Shown here piece after piece: positions 1-8,456 of a stretch of DNA of 64,000 nucleotides; the first letter of the stretch is position 1; each line of letters begins with the position of its first letter. This stretch comes from CALKXV01 sp965228905. GTDB taxonomy: Bacteria; Pseudomonadota; Alphaproteobacteria; Rhodobacterales; Rhodobacteraceae. Location: assembly GCA_965228905.1 (NCBI GenBank), contig CBDDII010000002.1:868001-932000 (forward strand), given 5' to 3'. Under the pieces are notes generated by a model. It saw only the letters and a program-made list of their open reading frames with translations, did no database searches and was not told the origin of the DNA. Made by a program: the position numbers and the translations under genes.

Positions 1-2
1 GC

Positions 3-737
3 CTGAAGCACGACAATATCGTCCACGTGCATCAGATTTTCGAGGAGAACGCGACCGCCTATATGGTCATGGATCATATCGAGGGGCCGGACCTTCTGGA
101 TATTGCCGAAGGTCACGCGCCGGTGCCAGCGCCATCGGAGATCGAGGAGATGACCGAGAAGCTGTTGCACGCGATTTCATTCGTCCATGAGCGCGGGTTT
201 CTTCACCGCGATATATCGCCGGACAACATTCTTGTCGGACCGGGGCGCGAACCGGTTCTGATCGACTTTGGCTCGGCCCACCAGGTGCGCGAGGTCAAGT
301 CGCGCAAGCCGACGCGGATGAAGTTCGTCAAGGACGGGTATTCGCCGCAGGAGTTCTATATTCCCGGACGCGAACAAGGGCCGTGGAGCGATCTTTATTC
401 GCTTGCCGCGTCGCTGCATCACGTAATCGTCGGTTCTGCCCCGGACGATGCGCAGACGCGACTGGCCGAGATGGCCGCGAAAGAGCCTGATCCCTATCGG
501 CCGCTGGCCGGTCGTGTGCCGTGTTTTTCGCCCGCGTTTCTCAGGGCTATCGACAAGGCGCTTCAGGTCTTGCCCGCAAACCGGATCCAGACGGCCGGGG
601 AGTGGCTGGAGTATCTGGGCAAGGCACCGAGAGTGGCGGAAGAACCCGAGGACGTGCCCGAGCCGTTTTTTGGACGTCTGTCGCGGCAGGTGACCCGGAT
701 CCGCAGTCTGGTTGTGTCGCGTCCCGACGGTGAGTGA
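3..737 (+). CDS. Serine/threonine protein kinase, C-terminal part (5' end outside window)
   Basis: The reading frame is open from base 3, so the gene starts before the window. The first visible residues (LKHDNIVHVHQIF) look like kinase strand beta-4/5, so an in-window start at the GTG at 27 is unlikely. The catalytic loop HRDISPDNIL (about bases 204-233) and the metal-binding DFGSA (about 265-279) are intact, with an activation segment containing SPQEFY and a helical C-lobe. This is a Hanks-type protein kinase expected to phosphorylate Ser/Thr. No transmembrane or sensor domain follows the kinase domain; the tail is only about 35 residues. It faces the zeta-toxin-like gene, stopping 26 bp short of that gene's stop. 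Its substrate is unknown. Confidence 0.9.
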   Translation: MKHDNIVHVHQIFEENATAYMVMDHIEGPDLLDIAEGHAPVPAPSEIEEMTEKLLHAISFVHERGFLHRDISPDNILVGPGREPVLIDFGSAHQVREVKSRKPTRMKFVKDGYSPQEFYIPGREQGPWSDLYSLAASLHHVIVGSAPDDAQTRLAEMAAKEPDPYRPLAGRVPCFSPAFLRAIDKALQVLPANRIQTAGEWLEYLGKAPRVAEEPEDVPEPFFGRLSRQVTRIRSLVVSRPDGE

Positions 738-763
738 GCGCCGGGGGCGTTAGGGTCCGGACC

Positions 764-2530
764 CTAGGCGCCGATGACGTCCGAGCGCAGTTCAGCTTCC
801 AGGGTTCCGAGATCGCCGGTTTCCTCGAATGTGTCGCCGAAGTCGTCTGCCGCGAAGGGGGCGGGGAGGCTTTTGGGATCGAGGCGCAGTTTGCCTGACG
901 TGGCATGGGCGAAGATGCGGTCGGTGCCGGGGACAAGGTAGATCACCTCGTCCAGTTCAGCCATGATGCGGCGGGGGAAGGCCATGGCTTCGTGCCGGGT
1001 GAGTTCGCGGCTGAGCACCTTGTCGGGGTCTGTCGCATCGACGTTCACGTGGCGGAACCTTTCGATGTCGCAGAGCTTTTCCAGATCGGCGATGACAAGG
1101 CGGCCGTTCTGGCCGAAGGCGACGCTGCGCGGGGTTTCGCCCTGGGCGACCGAGTTGTCGAGGAATTCGTAGTGGGTCCAGCGGTCGCGGGTGTTGGCCC
1201 AGTTCAGGAACAGGTCGGGCATTCCGGTGTAGGCTTCGATGTTGTGGAACAGCAGGTCGTCCACCGCCTTGTAGCGCCCGGTTTCGATGCCGCGTTGGAA
1301 GGCGCGGATCACGGTTTGCTCGGGCGGGGTGATGAGAAAGAACATGTAGACACGGGCGGCGAACCGGGTGAGCAGGGTGCTGTTCTCGGCCCGGTTCTTG
1401 CCGGTCTGGAAGCTGTCAAAGCGGAAGCGGTCAATCAGCATGTGGGGGACGTTGCCTGACTGTGCCTTTTTCGCCATCAGGGCATCGAGCTTGCGGTCGA
1501 TGACTTCGAGTTCCTGGCCGGTCAGCATGGCGGCGTATTTGTAATCGTCTCCCAGCCCGTCGTAGTCGATCATCATCTTGCGCCAGTAGTCGGGGCTGAC
1601 GATGGCGAAGTCCTGCCAGTCGAGGCCGAGTTTCCTGGCGATCAGTTTCTGTTGGGAACGGATGGTGCTTTTGCCGCTGGCCGATGCCCCCTTGGCGTTC
1701 AGGACGACGGGGTTTTCCTGGGCGGGCAGGCGTTTCAGGCCGAGGGTTTCGACTCCCTTGTCGAAAAGGGGGGCGACCATGTCGCTGATGAGGTCGGAGC
1801 CGAAGTCGTTCGAGACGAGGTTGACGGCGACGTCTTCCAGCACGCCCCGGTCGATCATGAGCGCGCCGCGATGCGACAAGACCCCTCCGACGGCACGGGC
1901 GAGCGCCCGGTGACAGGCTTTGTGGAGCGGGTCGTCGGCTTGGGCCTTGCGCCATTGGTCGGTGGCGGTGAGGGCAAGCTCGTCGCGCGGTCGTGTGGGC
2001 GGTGGTGGAGGGGTCTTGCTGAACAGGCCTTTCAGGAAGCCTTTTTCTGGCTCCGGTGGTGGGGGCGGGGCATAGATGCGGGTGTCGAGTTCCTGCTTGA
2101 CGAAAGCGCGCGCCTTGTCGCGCATGTCGTCGAAAGCCTTGGTGATGGCGGGCAGTTCGGCGGTCACGGGGCCGTTGTAGATGTCGATGGCCATCTGCCT
2201 GAGGGCAATTCCAAGGTCGGCATAGGCGGGGCCGTCGGGCACGTGGGTTTCGACGGTGACGCGGATTACGACGTGGTGGAAGGCCAGCCGCTCGGCCCGG
2301 AAAGTGGCGAGTTGCAGGGGCTTGATGCCGGTGACGTCCGACAGCGCCTTGGCGGTGTCCCAGTCGACCAGCGCGTTTGCGGGATCGAACAGCGTGGCGC
2401 GCGCCATCAGGTGCGCGGGGATGGTCGAGGCGAGGCCGGGCGACCAGGGGGTTGCGTCGGTTGGGGCGAGTTCGTTCATGCCCGGTGCCGCATCACGGGG
2501 CGCGTTCGTTCGGTTGCATGTGCCAAGCAT
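764..2530 (-). CDS. Zeta-toxin-like P-loop kinase family protein
   Basis: 588-residue cytoplasmic protein. The central part has a Walker A motif GASASGKST followed by an SPDYWRKM stretch, the pattern of zeta-toxin/polynucleotide-kinase-like P-loop proteins that phosphorylate small molecules. The N-terminal third is separate and carries two proline runs (PPPPPEPEKG and SKTPPPPPT), probably a flexible linker. It is about twice the size of a plasmid zeta toxin, and no small antitoxin gene lies beside it, so a classical toxin-antitoxin role is doubtful. The first ATG (2530) follows GGCGGAGAGG with very short spacing; an in-frame ATG at 2479 (MNELAPTD) is an alternative. It converges with the kinase gene. 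The cellular substrate cannot be read from sequence. Confidence 0.75.
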   Translation of the reverse strand: MLGTCNRTNAPRDAAPGMNELAPTDATPWSPGLASTIPAHLMARATLFDPANALVDWDTAKALSDVTGIKPLQLATFRAERLAFHHVVIRVTVETHVPDGPAYADLGIALRQMAIDIYNGPVTAELPAITKAFDDMRDKARAFVKQELDTRIYAPPPPPEPEKGFLKGLFSKTPPPPPTRPRDELALTATDQWRKAQADDPLHKACHRALARAVGGVLSHRGALMIDRGVLEDVAVNLVSNDFGSDLISDMVAPLFDKGVETLGLKRLPAQENPVVLNAKGASASGKSTIRSQQKLIARKLGLDWQDFAIVSPDYWRKMMIDYDGLGDDYKYAAMLTGQELEVIDRKLDALMAKKAQSGNVPHMLIDRFRFDSFQTGKNRAENSTLLTRFAARVYMFFLITPPEQTVIRAFQRGIETGRYKAVDDLLFHNIEAYTGMPDLFLNWANTRDRWTHYEFLDNSVAQGETPRSVAFGQNGRLVIADLEKLCDIERFRHVNVDATDPDKVLSRELTRHEAMAFPRRIMAELDEVIYLVPGTDRIFAHATSGKLRLDPKSLPAPFAADDFGDTFEETGDLGTLEAELRSDVIGA

Positions 2531-2592
2531 CCTCTCCGCCTAGTTTGCCGGAAAGTCTAGTGAAGTGCCGGGGGTGTGGCAAATGGCGGGTA

Positions 2593-3930
2593 TTATTTCG
2601 CCAGTGCTGCAGACAGGGCGTGATAAGAGGCTTTGGGCGTGCGGGCCTGGGTGTCGTAGTCGACGTGGATCAGCCCGAAGCGTTTGTCGTAGCCGAAGGC
2701 CCATTCGTAGTTGTCCAGAAGCGACCAGTAAAAGAAGCCGCGCAGGTCAACGCCCTGTTCGATGGCGGCGCGGGCGGCTTTCAGGTGACCGTCGATGAAC
2801 CCCATGCGAACGGGGTCATAGACCGCGCCGTTTTCGAGGTGATCGTCGCCCGCCATGCCGTTTTCGGTCACGTAGATCGGCACGCCTTTTGCGGGGCCGT
2901 CTGAAAGGCGGACCAGAAACTCGGTGAGGCCTTCGGGGCGGATTTCCCAGTTCATGTCGGTTTTCGGCAGGGGGCCTTCGACGGTCCGGTAAGACGGCCA
3001 AGCCTCACTTTCCGCTGCCTGATAGTGGCTGCGGGTGTAATAGTTGACCCCCAGCCAGTCGAGCGGGGTGGAGATCAGTGCCATATCGTCTTCCCAGCCC
3101 TTCGGCATGTGGGGGGCAAGGCCGCTCAGGGCTTCGGCAGGGTAGGCACCTGTGCCGATCGCTTCGATGAACCAGCGGTTGTAGATGGCATCGCCAAGTG
3201 CGGCGGCGGCGGTATCGGCGGCGCTGTCGCTGGCAGGGGTCGCGGTTTCGAAGTTCAGGACGATGCCGACGTCTTTGGCACCGCTGGCCTTCAAGGCCTG
3301 CATGGTCGTTGCATGGGCCAGTAGGACGTTGTGCATCGCGTGGGCGGCGGCACGGATGTCGCGCAGCCCCGGTGCGTGCGCCCCGATGAAATGCGAAAGC
3401 CATGCCACGCACCAGGGTTCGTTGATCGTGGCGAATTGGTAGACCCGGTCGCCGAGGCGGTCAAAGACGATCTGGCCATAGTCGGCCAGCCAGCCCGCGA
3501 CGTCGCGGTTGGCCCAGCCGCCCTTGTCGGCGAGGGATGAGGGCAGATCCCAGTGATAAAGCGTCAGGCTGGGTTTCAGCCCGCGCGCCAGGATGCCATC
3601 CACCAGACGGTCATAGAAATCGAGTCCCTCGGCGTTCACCGTGCCCCGGCCTTCGGGCAGGATGCGGGGCCAGGAGGTTGAAAAGCGGTAGGCGTCAAAG
3701 CCTGCCGCCGCCATCAGGTCGAGGTCGCTTTCCCAGTGGTGGTAGTGGTCGCAGGCCGTGGCCCCAGTTTGCGCCTTGAACACGTTGCCCGGTGTTGCGG
3801 CGAAGCTGTCCCAGTGGCAGGGGCCTGCGCCGCCAAAGCGCATTCCTTCGATCTGGTAGGCAGCCGTGGCGGCGCCGAACAGGAAACCGTCGGGGAAATC
3901 CGAGCGGGCGATGTCGAGCGTGTCGGCCAT
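2593..3930 (-). CDS. GH1 family beta-glucosidase
   Basis: 445-residue family 1 glycoside hydrolase, the usual length for the family. It would hydrolyse beta-linked glucosides or related glycosides by a retaining mechanism. The N-terminal FLFGAATAAYQIEG motif, the acid/base glutamate in TINEPW (E171) and the nucleophile in VTENGM (E356) are all present. No signal peptide is visible, so it should be cytoplasmic and act on imported disaccharides. The frame is open further upstream, but the start at 3930 is chosen because it begins at the conserved MADTLDIARSDFPDGF region and is preceded by GAGGGGAT. It is divergent from the SDR/gluconolactonase pair, and the context suggests sugar catabolism. 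Confidence 0.93.
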   Translation of the reverse strand: MADTLDIARSDFPDGFLFGAATAAYQIEGMRFGGAGPCHWDSFAATPGNVFKAQTGATACDHYHHWESDLDLMAAAGFDAYRFSTSWPRILPEGRGTVNAEGLDFYDRLVDGILARGLKPSLTLYHWDLPSSLADKGGWANRDVAGWLADYGQIVFDRLGDRVYQFATINEPWCVAWLSHFIGAHAPGLRDIRAAAHAMHNVLLAHATTMQALKASGAKDVGIVLNFETATPASDSAADTAAAALGDAIYNRWFIEAIGTGAYPAEALSGLAPHMPKGWEDDMALISTPLDWLGVNYYTRSHYQAAESEAWPSYRTVEGPLPKTDMNWEIRPEGLTEFLVRLSDGPAKGVPIYVTENGMAGDDHLENGAVYDPVRMGFIDGHLKAARAAIEQGVDLRGFFYWSLLDNYEWAFGYDKRFGLIHVDYDTQARTPKASYHALSAALAK

Positions 3931-4081
3931 GGTTTGTGATCCCCTCGTGACGGTCTTGCCGTTGGTACGCGCTGCAAGGGTATGTGTAAATTCCCCAGTT
4001 CCGGGCGGTCCTGCCTGCGACCGGGTTGACACTTGGGCGTGTTCAAAATCTTCTTTGCGCGAACCGGGAGGAGATATCGGG

Positions 4082-4843
4082 ATGGAGTTGTTTTCACTGG
4101 CGTCGAAACGCGCCCTTGTGACGGGATCGTCGCAGGGGATCGGGTTTGCGCTTGCGCGTGGTCTGGCCGAGGCGGGGGCCGAGGTTGTTCTGAACGGGCG
4201 CGATGCGGGCAAGCTGGAGGCGGCCGAGGCGGCTTTGCGAGACGCGGGCGCCCAAGTGCATCGGCTGGGGTTCGACGTGACGGATCACGGCGCGGTGCGC
4301 GAGGCCGTCGACGGGTTCGAGGCCGAAGTGGGGGCAATCGACATCCTGATCAACAACGCCGGGATGCAGCACCGGACCGAGTTGGAGAACTTTCCCGCCG
4401 ATGCCTTCGAGCGGTTGTTGCAGACCAATATTGCCAGTGTTTTCCACGTCGGACAGGCGGTTGCGCGTCACATGATCGGGCGCGGGGCGGGCAAGATCAT
4501 CAATATCGCCAGTGTCCAAAGCGCGCTGGCCCGGCCCGGAATCGCGCCCTATACGGCGACGAAAGGGGCGGTTTCGAACCTGACCAAGGGGATGGCGACG
4601 GATTGGGCGAAGCATGGCTTGCAGTGCAATGCCATCGCGCCGGGGTATTTCGTGACACCGTTGAACAAGGCGCTGGTCGAGGACCCTGAGTTCACCGCAT
4701 GGCTGGAAAAGCGCACCCCGGCGGGGCGCTGGGGCAGTGTCGAGGAATTGGTCGGCGCGGCGGTGTTCCTGGCGTCGGGGGCGTCGAGTTTCGTCAACGG
4801 GCATACGCTGTTCGTCGACGGTGGCATCACGGCAAGTCTGTAG
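4082..4843 (+). CDS. SDR family oxidoreductase, gluconate 5-dehydrogenase-like
   Basis: 253-residue classical short-chain dehydrogenase. The cofactor motif TGSSQGIG (14-21), NNAG (91-94) and the catalytic Ser144, Tyr157 and Lys161 are all present. Overall sequence (start MELFSLASKRALVTG, end FVNGHTLFVDGGITASL) resembles gluconate 5-dehydrogenase, which interconverts gluconate and 5-ketogluconate, but SDR substrate range is hard to assign and another sugar acid or polyol is possible. The start at 4082 has a strong GGGAGGAGAT ribosome site; the longer frame extending upstream overlaps the divergent glucosidase start and is not credible. A TTGACA hexamer at 4026-4031 may belong to its promoter. 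It is followed 9 bp later by the gluconolactonase gene. Confidence 0.85.
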   Translation: MELFSLASKRALVTGSSQGIGFALARGLAEAGAEVVLNGRDAGKLEAAEAALRDAGAQVHRLGFDVTDHGAVREAVDGFEAEVGAIDILINNAGMQHRTELENFPADAFERLLQTNIASVFHVGQAVARHMIGRGAGKIINIASVQSALARPGIAPYTATKGAVSNLTKGMATDWAKHGLQCNAIAPGYFVTPLNKALVEDPEFTAWLEKRTPAGRWGSVEELVGAAVFLASGASSFVNGHTLFVDGGITASL

Positions 4844-4852
4844 GAGCGGGCG

Positions 4853-5779
4853 ATGTACGGAATGATCGAAGGCACCGGGTTCGAATTGCTGGATCCCCGG
4901 TTCAAGCGTTGCCTGATCGGGCATGCGCGGGTCGAGCGGCTTTGGACTGGGTCGCGCTGGGCGGAAGGTCCGGTGTGGTTCGCGGCGGGGCGGTATCTTG
5001 TCTTTTCGGACATTCCGAACAACCGGATGGTGCGGTTCGATGAAACGGATGGGTCGGTTTCGGCCTTCCGGCATCCGGCGAACAATTCCAACGGCAATAC
5101 GATTGATCGGCAGGGGCGGTTGGTGACTTGCGAGCATCTGGCGCGGCGGGTGACGCGGACCGAACATGACGGATCGATCACCGTGATTGCCGATCGGTTC
5201 GAGGGGAAACGGTTCAATTCGCCGAATGACGTGGTGGTGAAATCGGATGGGTCGATCTGGTTCACCGATCCGCCCTACGGCATCCTGATCGACTATGAAG
5301 GCGGTCGGGCCGAGATCGAGCAGGACGGCTGTTTTGTCTATCGTGTCGATCCTTCGGGCGAGATCAGCATCGTGGCGGATGATTACGTAAAGCCGAACGG
5401 GCTGGCGTTTTCGCCGGATGAGAGCCTGCTTTATATCGCCGACACCGGGGCGAGCCATGATCCGGATGGCCCCGCGCATATCCGGGCGCATGAGGTGCGC
5501 GAGGATGGCACGCTTGGACCGGGGGAGGTTCTGGCGGAATGTTCGGTCGGGTTGTTCGACGGGTTCCGGGTGGACAGCGAAGGCCGTATCTGGTCATCGG
5601 CCCGCGACGGGGTGCATTGCCTGTCGCCCGAGGGCGAATTGATCGGGAAGATCCAGATCCCCGAGATCGTGTCCAACGTCTGTTTCGGGGGGGCGAAGCT
5701 GAACCGGTTGTTCATCTGCGGCACGACTTCGCTTTATTCGGCGTTCCTGGCCGTCAACGGGGTGTCGCCCCTGAGGTAG
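4853..5779 (+). CDS. SMP-30/gluconolactonase family sugar lactonase
   Basis: 308-residue beta-propeller of the SMP-30/gluconolactonase/LRE family, expected to open aldonolactones to sugar acids using a divalent metal. Typical segments are EGPVWF (metal-binding Glu), FSDIPNNRMVRF, NSNGNTIDRQGRL, FNSPNDVVV and FTDPPYG. It lacks a signal peptide. It lies 9 bp after the SDR gene and is almost surely co-transcribed, which pairs a lactonase with a sugar-acid dehydrogenase. ATG 4853 follows GGAGCGGG; an alternative ATG at 4862 removes three residues. The last 46 bp overlap, tail to tail, the end of the leftward TetR gene. Confidence 0.88.
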   Translation: MYGMIEGTGFELLDPRFKRCLIGHARVERLWTGSRWAEGPVWFAAGRYLVFSDIPNNRMVRFDETDGSVSAFRHPANNSNGNTIDRQGRLVTCEHLARRVTRTEHDGSITVIADRFEGKRFNSPNDVVVKSDGSIWFTDPPYGILIDYEGGRAEIEQDGCFVYRVDPSGEISIVADDYVKPNGLAFSPDESLLYIADTGASHDPDGPAHIRAHEVREDGTLGPGEVLAECSVGLFDGFRVDSEGRIWSSARDGVHCLSPEGELIGKIQIPEIVSNVCFGGAKLNRLFICGTTSLYSAFLAVNGVSPLR

Positions 5780-6408
5780 CCGCTTATCATGTCGGCGGCG
5801 CGGTCGGCCTGCTGCGACAGCCATTCTTCACCGATCGGGGCCTGGAAGACGACGCGCAGGGTGTGCATGTTCGAAATCGGGAACCAGCACATCGAGGCGA
5901 TGAAGATGTAAAGCTCGGTCGCGGTGATCTGTCGGTTGAAGCGTCCGGTTCTTTTGCCGCCGTCGAGGATCAGTTGCACCCGCTCCAGAAGCACCGACTG
6001 GATGTCGGTGGCGTCTTCGAGGTTGCGGATCGTGTCGCCGCCCAGAAGGTTTTCGGTGTTGAGCATGCTGATGAACCACGGGTTGTTCCAGAAGTGGTTC
6101 ATGGTGAAATGGATCAGGGCGCGGATGGCTTCTTCGGGCTTGTCGGGATCGAGGATCAGTTCCGTTTCGGCGCGTCTGATCTGGACGTAAGCCTCGCGCA
6201 GGGCGGCGGCGTAGACGGCGTGCTTGTCGCCGAAATAGCCATAGATCATCGGTTTCGAGACCCCGGCGCGTTCGGCGATGCGGTCGACCCGCGCACCGGA
6301 TAGCCCTTCGGTGCTGAACTCCTCCAGCGCCGCCTGAAGGATCGCAGCGCGCGTCACCTCGGGGTTGCGCTTGTTGTCCTTGCGTATGGGCGAAAGATCC
6401 TTGGCCAT
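5734..6408 (-). CDS. TetR/AcrR family transcriptional regulator
   Basis: 224-residue regulator with an N-terminal TetR helix-turn-helix: ILQAALEEFSTEGLSGARVDRIAERAGVS then KPMIYGYFGDKHAVY, at roughly residues 22-67. The C-terminal ligand domain is of the TetR_C type seen in regulators of carbon catabolism. It lies 78 bp downstream of the sugar-isomerase gene on the same strand and overlaps the convergent gluconolactonase end by 46 bp. As the only regulator in the sugar island it is the natural candidate to bind the duplicated element found upstream of tctC (14932-14951) and the Gfo/Idh gene (9634-9653). That link is inference; no such element is seen at its own start. Confidence 0.9.
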   Translation of the reverse strand: MAKDLSPIRKDNKRNPEVTRAAILQAALEEFSTEGLSGARVDRIAERAGVSKPMIYGYFGDKHAVYAAALREAYVQIRRAETELILDPDKPEEAIRALIHFTMNHFWNNPWFISMLNTENLLGGDTIRNLEDATDIQSVLLERVQLILDGGKRTGRFNRQITATELYIFIASMCWFPISNMHTLRVVFQAPIGEEWLSQQADRAADMISGYLRGDTPLTARNAE

Positions 6409-6486
6409 GTCAATTCTTTGCTACATCTCAAAATGTCCTATTAGCGACAGCGCGGTTGGATTTGAAGGTGCGCTGTGTCGCATGGT

Positions 6487-7314
6487 TCAGCAGTGTGTCT
6501 TGCCGCGTTCGACGACGGTGGCGAGCACCTCGTCGGCGTCGCGCGTCCACCAGTCGAGGGCCGAGAAGATTTCGACCTCGTTCAGCCCGTCAAAGCCATT
6601 GGCTTCGGCAAGGCCGCGCAATCGGGGGATGTCGATCACGCCGTCGCCCATCATGCCCCGGTCGGTCAGAAGATCGCGGGTCGGCACCAGCCAGTCGCAG
6701 ATATGGAAGGCCATGATCCGGTCCTTGCCGGCGCGTTTCAGTTGCGCTTCCAACTCGAAGTCCCACCAGACGTGATAGACATCGACGGCACAGCCGATCC
6801 CGTCGCCAAGCCGGTCGCAGATGTCGAGCGCCTGGCGCATGGTGTTCACGCAGGCGCGGTCGGCGGCATACATCGGGTGCAGGGGTTCGATGGCGATCTT
6901 GACGCCCTGGGTGCGGGCGTATTCCAGCGTTTTGGCAAGCCCCTCTTCGACCAGCGCCCATGCATTGGGAAGGTCGCGGCTGTCTTGGGCCAGACCGCCC
7001 ACCACCATGACGAGGCAGGCGGCGTCAAGCTCGGCCGCTTCGTCGACCGCGCGGCGGTTGTCGTCGATGACCTTTTGATCGACCGCGCCGCTGTCGGTGA
7101 ACCAGCCGCCCCGGCAGAGGCCGGTGACCTGCAGGCCAGCCGCGCGGATCGCCCGCGCCGCCGCCGTCGTGCCCATTTCGTGCAGCTTGTCACGCCAGGG
7201 CGCGATGCCGCCGATGCCGTGGCGTTGGCAGCCTTCGATGCACTGGGCGAGATTCCATTGTTCGCGCACCGTCGCCGTGTTCAGCGAAAGCCGTTCGGGG
7301 GCGAGGCCGCTCAC
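6487..7314 (-). CDS. Sugar phosphate isomerase/epimerase (xylose-isomerase-like TIM barrel)
   Basis: 275-residue AP-endonuclease-2/xylose-isomerase-like barrel. Metal ligands are typical of the family: a Glu in AIEPLHPMY, the Asp-His pair in CAVDVYHVWWD, the His in AFHICDW and a final Glu in LNEVEIFS. Members epimerise or isomerise sugars, inosose or hydroxypyruvate; the exact substrate is unknown. It overlaps the DUF993 gene by 4 bp (ATGA), so it is translationally coupled as the last gene of the Gfo/Idh-DUF993-isomerase transcript. This triad is a common arrangement for catabolism of oxidised (keto-) sugars. Confidence 0.85.
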   Translation of the reverse strand: MSGLAPERLSLNTATVREQWNLAQCIEGCQRHGIGGIAPWRDKLHEMGTTAAARAIRAAGLQVTGLCRGGWFTDSGAVDQKVIDDNRRAVDEAAELDAACLVMVVGGLAQDSRDLPNAWALVEEGLAKTLEYARTQGVKIAIEPLHPMYAADRACVNTMRQALDICDRLGDGIGCAVDVYHVWWDFELEAQLKRAGKDRIMAFHICDWLVPTRDLLTDRGMMGDGVIDIPRLRGLAEANGFDGLNEVEIFSALDWWTRDADEVLATVVERGKTHC

Positions 7315-8456
7315 AGTTCCACCCCCCGCGCGGCAAAGACATGGCGTGCGCGTGCGGCGGCCATATCCGGGTCGCGGATCAGCGCAGCGGCGTTTGCAAG
7401 GCGGATGATCTCGGCCAGGTGCTGGGTCGAGCGGGTGCTTTCCTGGCCGCCAACCATGGTGAAGTGATCCTGGTGGCCGTTGAGGTAGGCCATGAAGACG
7501 ACGCCGGTTTTATAGAACCGTGTCGGCGCGCGGAAGATGTGGCGTGACAGGGGCACGGTCGGTGCGAAAGTGGCGCGGTAATCTTCGGTCGCGCCCGCGG
7601 CAAGCTGGGTCAGGGCGCGGGCGGCGGCGGGCGCGATCGGGTCGAAAATCCCCAGGAGCGCGTGGGAATGCGCGTCGCCGTCACCTTCGATCAGGGTCGG
7701 GTAGTTGAAGTCGTCGCCGGTGTACATCAACACGCCTTCGGGCAGGCGGTTGCGCATCGAGACTTCTTTTTCTTCCGACAGAAGGCTGATCTTGATCCCG
7801 TCAACCTTGGCGGCGTTGTCGGCGATGATGGACAGGGCCGTGTCCATGGCGACCATGTGGTCGCTGTTGCCCCAGTAGCCTTCGAGTGCGGGGTCGAAGG
7901 CCTCGCCCAGCCAGTGCAGGATGGCGGGATGCTGAAGCCCGGAAAGGATGCGGCCATAGACTTTCGCGTAATCTTCCGGGCCCTTGGCGGCCATGGTCAG
8001 TGCACGGCTGGCCATCAGGATGACGCGGGAGCCAGCGGCTTCGACGGCCTCGCATTGTTCTTCGTAGGCGCGGATCACGTCGTCGATGGTGACTTCGGGC
8101 GAGGGGGCAAGGTGGTCGGTGCCGGCACCGCTTGCGATCAGGTGGCCGTTTGACTTGGCAAGTGCCGTGGAGCGCTGGATCAGGTCAAGCGAGGTCGCCC
8201 AGTCCAGCCCCATGCCGCGTTGCGCGGTGTCCATCGCCTCGGCCACGCCGAAGCCGAGCGACCAAAGGTGTTCGCGAAAGGCAAGGGTGCGGTCCCAGTC
8301 GACGGCGGTGTCGATCCAGGGGTCGCAGTCGGCGAGGGGGTCGGCCACCACATGGGCGGCGGCATAGGCGGTGCGGTTCCACGCACCGCCCGGTGCGGGG
8401 GCGGGGGCGGCTTCAAGTGTGACGCTGCCGCCAGGGAGGTTCAGGACGCGGCTCAT
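7311..8456 (-). CDS. DUF993 family protein (dihydrodipicolinate synthase-like barrel)
   Basis: 381-residue protein matching the DUF993 family, which is distantly related to the DapA/N-acetylneuraminate-lyase class of aldolase TIM barrels. Visible features include GIKISLLSEEKE, a candidate Schiff-base lysine segment, and the preceding HWLGEAFDPALEGYWG. By analogy it may be an aldolase or lyase acting on a keto-sugar product of the neighbouring dehydrogenase; this is inference. Its start overlaps the Gfo/Idh stop by 4 bp (ATGA), and its end overlaps the isomerase start the same way. No signal peptide or membrane segment is seen. Confidence 0.8.
   Translation of the reverse strand: MSRVLNLPGGSVTLEAAPAPAPGGAWNRTAYAAAHVVADPLADCDPWIDTAVDWDRTLAFREHLWSLGFGVAEAMDTAQRGMGLDWATSLDLIQRSTALAKSNGHLIASGAGTDHLAPSPEVTIDDVIRAYEEQCEAVEAAGSRVILMASRALTMAAKGPEDYAKVYGRILSGLQHPAILHWLGEAFDPALEGYWGNSDHMVAMDTALSIIADNAAKVDGIKISLLSEEKEVSMRNRLPEGVLMYTGDDFNYPTLIEGDGDAHSHALLGIFDPIAPAAARALTQLAAGATEDYRATFAPTVPLSRHIFRAPTRFYKTGVVFMAYLNGHQDHFTMVGGQESTRSTQHLAEIIRLANAAALIRDPDMAAARARHVFAARGVEL

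Noticed and set aside
764..2530. Classical zeta toxin-antitoxin module
   Set aside because: The protein is about twice the usual length and no small antitoxin gene adjoins it.
4094..5491. 465-codon leftward open frame across the SDR and gluconolactonase genes
   Set aside because: It spans two well-supported genes on the other strand and has Arg/Pro/His-rich shadow composition.
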